In this document: positions 61,943 to 64,000 of the stretch, piece after piece
Position numbering within the stretch: the stretch's first letter is position 1
Layout: each line of letters starts with the position of its first letter
Source of the DNA: Actinocrispum wychmicini
GTDB lineage: Bacteria; Actinomycetota; Actinomycetes; Mycobacteriales; Pseudonocardiaceae
DNA: 64,000 bases
NCBI RefSeq assembly: GCF_004345645.1
Contig: NZ_SLWS01000006.1
Location: 372,001 to 436,000, forward strand
Reading direction: 5' to 3'
Notes under the pieces: model-generated
Told to the model about the DNA's origin: nothing
The model's database searches: none
The model's input: the letters and a program-made list of their open reading frames with translations, nothing else
Translations under genes and position numbers: made by a program

Positions 61943-62510
61943 GGTCCCGGCGCGGCTGATCGAGGACCGGGCGTGGCTGGACGCACAGTTGGCGTCGACC
62001 GCGAAGCTGTATCCGTTGGCCACCCGGGCGACGCTGGGCGTGCTGTGGTGGTACTCGGCCAGCATGGTGTTGTTGGGGCCCGCAGTGTCCGGCCAGGATC
62101 CGGCGCTGTCGGCGGTCACGATGGTGACGCGCCCGGACGGCCTGCTCGCCGACGCCAGGTCTACACCGTACACAGGGCTGGTCGGGCCACGGCTGCGGGC
62201 GATGTTGACGTCGTGCGTGGCCGCGGTGTCAGCCGTGAGCGGCGCACGGGAGCGGACGTTGTGGGCGATCGCGACGGATTCGCTGGCGAACCGGATGCTG
62301 TGGGCAGGGCGCTCCGCGGAGGCCGCGGAGTTCGCCGCCGCGGTGCCTGAGCTGCCGGCGCCCAGGTATGTGGCGGTGCGCGGGCGGCAGTTCGTGCGGC
62401 GGGTGTCGTGTTGCCTGATCTACCAGGGGACCAACGCGGACAAATGCGTGAGCTGCCCCCGGCAGACCCCCGCCGACCGGATGGCGCGGTTGGTCCAGCA
62501 ACTGGGATGA
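61935..62510 (+). CDS. FhuF-like (2Fe-2S) iron reductase family protein
   Basis: A 191-residue protein with ATG 61935 overlapping the methyltransferase. The C-terminal cluster RRVSCCLIYQ, KCVSCPRQ gives the CC-x10-C-x2-C iron-sulfur motif of FhuF ferric-siderophore reductases. The body matches short FhuF-like actinobacterial proteins. It would reduce ferric siderophores in the cytosol. No siderophore genes are adjacent. Confidence 0.8.
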   Translation: MSEVPARLIEDRAWLDAQLASTAKLYPLATRATLGVLWWYSASMVLLGPAVSGQDPALSAVTMVTRPDGLLADARSTPYTGLVGPRLRAMLTSCVAAVSAVSGARERTLWAIATDSLANRMLWAGRSAEAAEFAAAVPELPAPRYVAVRGRQFVRRVSCCLIYQGTNADKCVSCPRQTPADRMARLVQQLG

Positions 62511-62537
62511 ACTCCCGGTCACGGCTACGGTGGGCAA

Positions 62538-63827
62538 GTGACTGAGCGGAGTTGGGGATTTCGCACGCGGGCGTTGCACGCCGGCGGGGCGCCGGACCCG
62601 GCGACCGGAGCGCGGGCCGTGCCGATCTACCAGTCCACGAGCTTCGTGTTCGAGGACACGGCCGACGCCGCGAACCTGTTCGCGCTGCAGAAGTACGGCA
62701 ACGTCTACAGCCGGATCGGCAACCCGACGGTGGCCGCGTTCGAGGAACGGCTGGCCAGCCTCGAAGGCGGTATCGGTGGGGTCGCGACCGCGAGTGGGCA
62801 GGCCGCGGAGTTCCTGACGTTCACCGCGTTGGCCGAGGCCGGCGACCACATTGTGTCCGCGAGCGGGTTGTACGGCGGGACCGTGACCCAGCTCGACGGG
62901 ACACTGCGCAGGCTCGGCGTTTCGACGACGTTCGTCGACGGCGACGACGTGGACGCGTACGCCGCCGCGATCACCGACCGGACGAAGTTGATCTACACCG
63001 AGGTGGTCGGCAACCCGTCGGGGAGCATCGCGGACCTGGCCGGGCTCGCGGATCTCGCCAGAGCGCACGGGATTCCCCTGGTGGTGGACGGCACGTTGGC
63101 CACGCCGTACCTGTGCCGGCCGTTGGAGCACGGCGCGGACATCGTGGTGCATTCGGCGACGAAGTTCCTTGGCGGGCACGGCACGACGCTCGGCGGTGTG
63201 GTGGTCGAGTCCGGGCGGTTCGACTGGGGGAACGGGAATTTCCCGCGGATGACTGAGGAGGTCCCCAGCTACGGCGGCCTGCGGTACTGGGAGAACTTCG
63301 GCGAGTACGCGTTCTGCACGCGGCTGCGGGCCGAACAGCTCAGGGACATCGGCGCGGTCCTGTCCCCGCACTCGGCTTTCCTTCTGCTGCAAGGCGTCGA
63401 GACGCTGCCGCAGCGGATGGACGAGCACGTCGCGAACGCGCGGACCGTAGCCGAGTGGCTGGCGGCGGACGACCGCGTCGCGTGGGTCGGCTACGCGGGC
63501 CTGCCCGACCATCCCCACCATCAACGCGCCCAGCGCTATCTCCCACAGGGGCCCGGCGCGGTGTTCTCGTTCGGCGTCAAGGGCGGCCGCGCGGCCGGGC
63601 AGCGGTTCGTCGAGTCGGTGAACCTGTTGAGCCACTTGGCGAACGTGGGCGACGCGCGCAGCCTCGTGATCCATCCCGCGTCCACCACCCACCAGCAGCT
63701 GTCCGAGACGCAGCTGGCGGCCGCCGGGGTCGGCCCGGACCTGATCCGCCTGTCGATCGGCCTTGAGGACGTCGACGACATCCTCTGGGACATCGACCAG
63801 GCGCTCGCCGAGGCGGTGAAGCAATGA
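62538..63827 (+). CDS. O-acetylhomoserine sulfhydrylase-like PLP enzyme
   Basis: A 429-residue Cys/Met-metabolism PLP enzyme from GTG 62538. FRTRALHAGGAPDPATGARA and VPIYQSTSFVFEDTADAANL are the N-terminal signature; ADIVVHSATKFLGGHGTTLG holds the cofactor Lys, and SLVIHPASTTHQQLS is typical of MetY-type enzymes. It would make homocysteine (or methionine with methanethiol) from O-acetylhomoserine. Length fits MetY rather than cystathionine gamma-synthase. Confidence 0.9.
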   Translation: MTERSWGFRTRALHAGGAPDPATGARAVPIYQSTSFVFEDTADAANLFALQKYGNVYSRIGNPTVAAFEERLASLEGGIGGVATASGQAAEFLTFTALAEAGDHIVSASGLYGGTVTQLDGTLRRLGVSTTFVDGDDVDAYAAAITDRTKLIYTEVVGNPSGSIADLAGLADLARAHGIPLVVDGTLATPYLCRPLEHGADIVVHSATKFLGGHGTTLGGVVVESGRFDWGNGNFPRMTEEVPSYGGLRYWENFGEYAFCTRLRAEQLRDIGAVLSPHSAFLLLQGVETLPQRMDEHVANARTVAEWLAADDRVAWVGYAGLPDHPHHQRAQRYLPQGPGAVFSFGVKGGRAAGQRFVESVNLLSHLANVGDARSLVIHPASTTHQQLSETQLAAAGVGPDLIRLSIGLEDVDDILWDIDQALAEAVKQ

Positions 63828-64000
63828 CCTGGACCGGTCCGTCCGCGGCGCGCCGCCGCGAGATCCTGCTGGACACCAAGAACGTGGCGGTGGTCGGCGC
63901 CTCCGCCAACACCGCCCGGCCGAGCTACTTCGTGGCCACGTACCTGTTGTCGTCCACGCGGTACCAGATCTACTTCGTCAACCCCAGGCTGGACTCGTTG
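63824..64000 (+). CDS. CoA-binding domain protein (3' truncated by window)
   Basis: ATG 63824 overlaps the preceding stop. The 59 visible residues (REILLDTKNVAVVGASANTA; YLLSSTRYQIYFVNPRLDSL) form the start of a Rossmann CoA-binding domain as in YccU-like proteins, often paired with MetY in actinobacteria. The rest lies outside the window. Confidence 0.8.
   Translation, partial: MTWTGPSAARRREILLDTKNVAVVGASANTARPSYFVATYLLSSTRYQIYFVNPRLDSL

Overview
This is a high-GC actinomycete chromosome with frequent GTG/TTG starts and 4-base stop/start overlaps. Gene content and order (cdsA-frr-pyrH-tsf-rpsB, a WhiG-type sigma factor, xerC, dprA, yifB, yraN, rnhB, lepB, rplS, trmD, rimM, khpA, rpsP, ffh, glnD, glnB, amtB) fit the Pseudonocardiales (Saccharothrix/Lentzea/Actinosynnema-like relatives). 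That taxonomic guess is inference; no rRNA or tRNA gene is present to settle it.

Positions 1 to about 16810 are the right part of a siphovirus-type prophage that continues off the left edge. On the + strand it carries, in order, a 5'-truncated major capsid gene, an Lsr2-like small protein, head-tail adaptors, tail terminator, tail tube protein, tail-assembly chaperones joined by a -1 frameshift, tape measure, distal tail and baseplate/fibre genes, an M15 endolysin and an r1t-type holin. Four accessory genes interrupt this order. Two lie antisense to the late genes: a small acidic membrane protein at 3326-3646, and a membrane protein with an N-terminal RHIM/amyloid-like motif and an SH3b domain at 11664-12455. 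The other two form an overlapping pair (14122-15083) bracketed by related terminators. A large serine integrase closes the prophage. It lies in the broken end of host rlmN, whose 5' fragment stops in a 4-base overlap with the integrase start.

From 17.4 to 31.4 kb the host genes are mostly accessory: an ECF sigma factor with a VOC protein, a secreted cyclophilin, a secreted S37 peptidase, a MacB-like ABC exporter operon with lipoprotein and divergent two-component system, a PadR regulator with palindromic operators, an XRE regulator, an aldolase-like PLP enzyme, a methyltransferase and a second VOC protein. From 30.5 to 38.1 kb is the translation/division block cdsA-frr-pyrH-tsf-rpsB, an M23-like protein, whiG and xerC. 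Between 38.1 and 44.6 kb the conserved order is loosened by a frameshifted ricin-type lectin gene, a NUDIX gene, two tandem repeat arrays (periods about 32 and 17 bp), dprA, and 2.2 kb of apparently decayed sequence separating dprA from yifB.

From 44.6 to 61 kb the housekeeping order resumes on the minus strand: yifB-yraN, a + strand enol-lactonase-like hydrolase, then DUF2469-rnhB-lepB-rplS-trmD-rimM-khpA-rpsP, pxpA-CPBP-amidohydrolase-ffh, and the nitrogen operon amtB-glnB-glnD with GlnR-like half-sites upstream. The right end (61.1-64 kb, + strand) holds an rRNA methyltransferase, an FhuF-like protein, an O-acetylhomoserine sulfhydrylase-like enzyme and the start of a CoA-binding protein.
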